A stretch of 64,000 bases of DNA, from the NCBI RefSeq assembly GCF_947179165.1, contig NC_077245.1:38681286-38745285 (forward strand); not shown here. The letters are read 5' to 3'. Below: more notes on the stretch, generated by a model. It was not told the DNA's origin, did not search any database, and saw nothing but the letters and a program-made list of their open reading frames with translations. The first letter of the stretch is position 1. This stretch comes from Solanum dulcamara (taxonomy: Eukaryota > Streptophyta > Magnoliopsida > Solanales > Solanaceae).

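Overview
Nuclear DNA from a plant of the nightshade family (Solanaceae), probably one with a large, repeat-rich genome such as Nicotiana or Capsicum; the species cannot be fixed from the sequence. The evidence is a split plant gene with GT-AG introns, RTE-type LINEs whose 3' tail (GAGCCGAGGGT...CACTGGGTTGTTGTTG) is the one shared with the tobacco TS/SolS SINEs, a SolS-like SINE, an Au SINE, and several Solanaceae-type MITEs.

The window holds a single host gene on the + strand: the middle of the nucleoporin NUP188 gene. I could place 25 exons (2269-64000). They splice into one open frame of 1,139 complete codons with no stop (3,421 bp, about 5.3% of the window). Both ends run out of the window: the first exon seen starts inside a codon and the last is cut by the right edge. 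Exons lie in tight groups (3.4-3.8 kb, 9.9-11.1 kb, 33.8-36.2 kb, 48.5-49.7 kb, 52.7-53.0 kb, 60.4-61.1 kb, 62.9-64.0 kb) separated by giant introns: intron 3 (6.0 kb), 9 (11.4 kb), 10 (11.2 kb), 15 (12.3 kb) and 20 (7.4 kb). One intron (35791-36061) uses a GC donor.

The introns are mostly transposon debris, often nested. Intron 3: an antisense L1 relic (about 4.33-8.56 kb) interrupted by a degenerate LTR element (itself holding a Stowaway MITE), a 5'-truncated RTE and an Au SINE with a perfect 16-bp target-site duplication (TSD). Intron 9: a long-TIR MITE, an L1 fragment, and a nearly full RTE LINE cut in two by a 3,680-bp solo LTR with TSD GTACC. Intron 10: an antisense L1 relic broken by a small Ty1/copia element, a 9-bp-TSD MITE and another insert, then a 730-bp tandem duplication built of TRIM-like LTR pieces and an antisense RTE. 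Intron 15: nested MITEs, a gypsy-type LTR fragment, and a nest of hAT relic, antisense copia and RTE, followed by L1 relics. Intron 20: a complete TRIM, an antisense RTE inside an L1, a tiny hAT MITE, and a young-looking RTE with a 778-codon open frame.

No prokaryotic features, CRISPR arrays, rRNA or convincing tRNA genes were seen. I found no new multi-gene system. The points of interest are the intron architecture, the nesting order, the non-canonical splice site and the chimeric or duplicated repeat structures.
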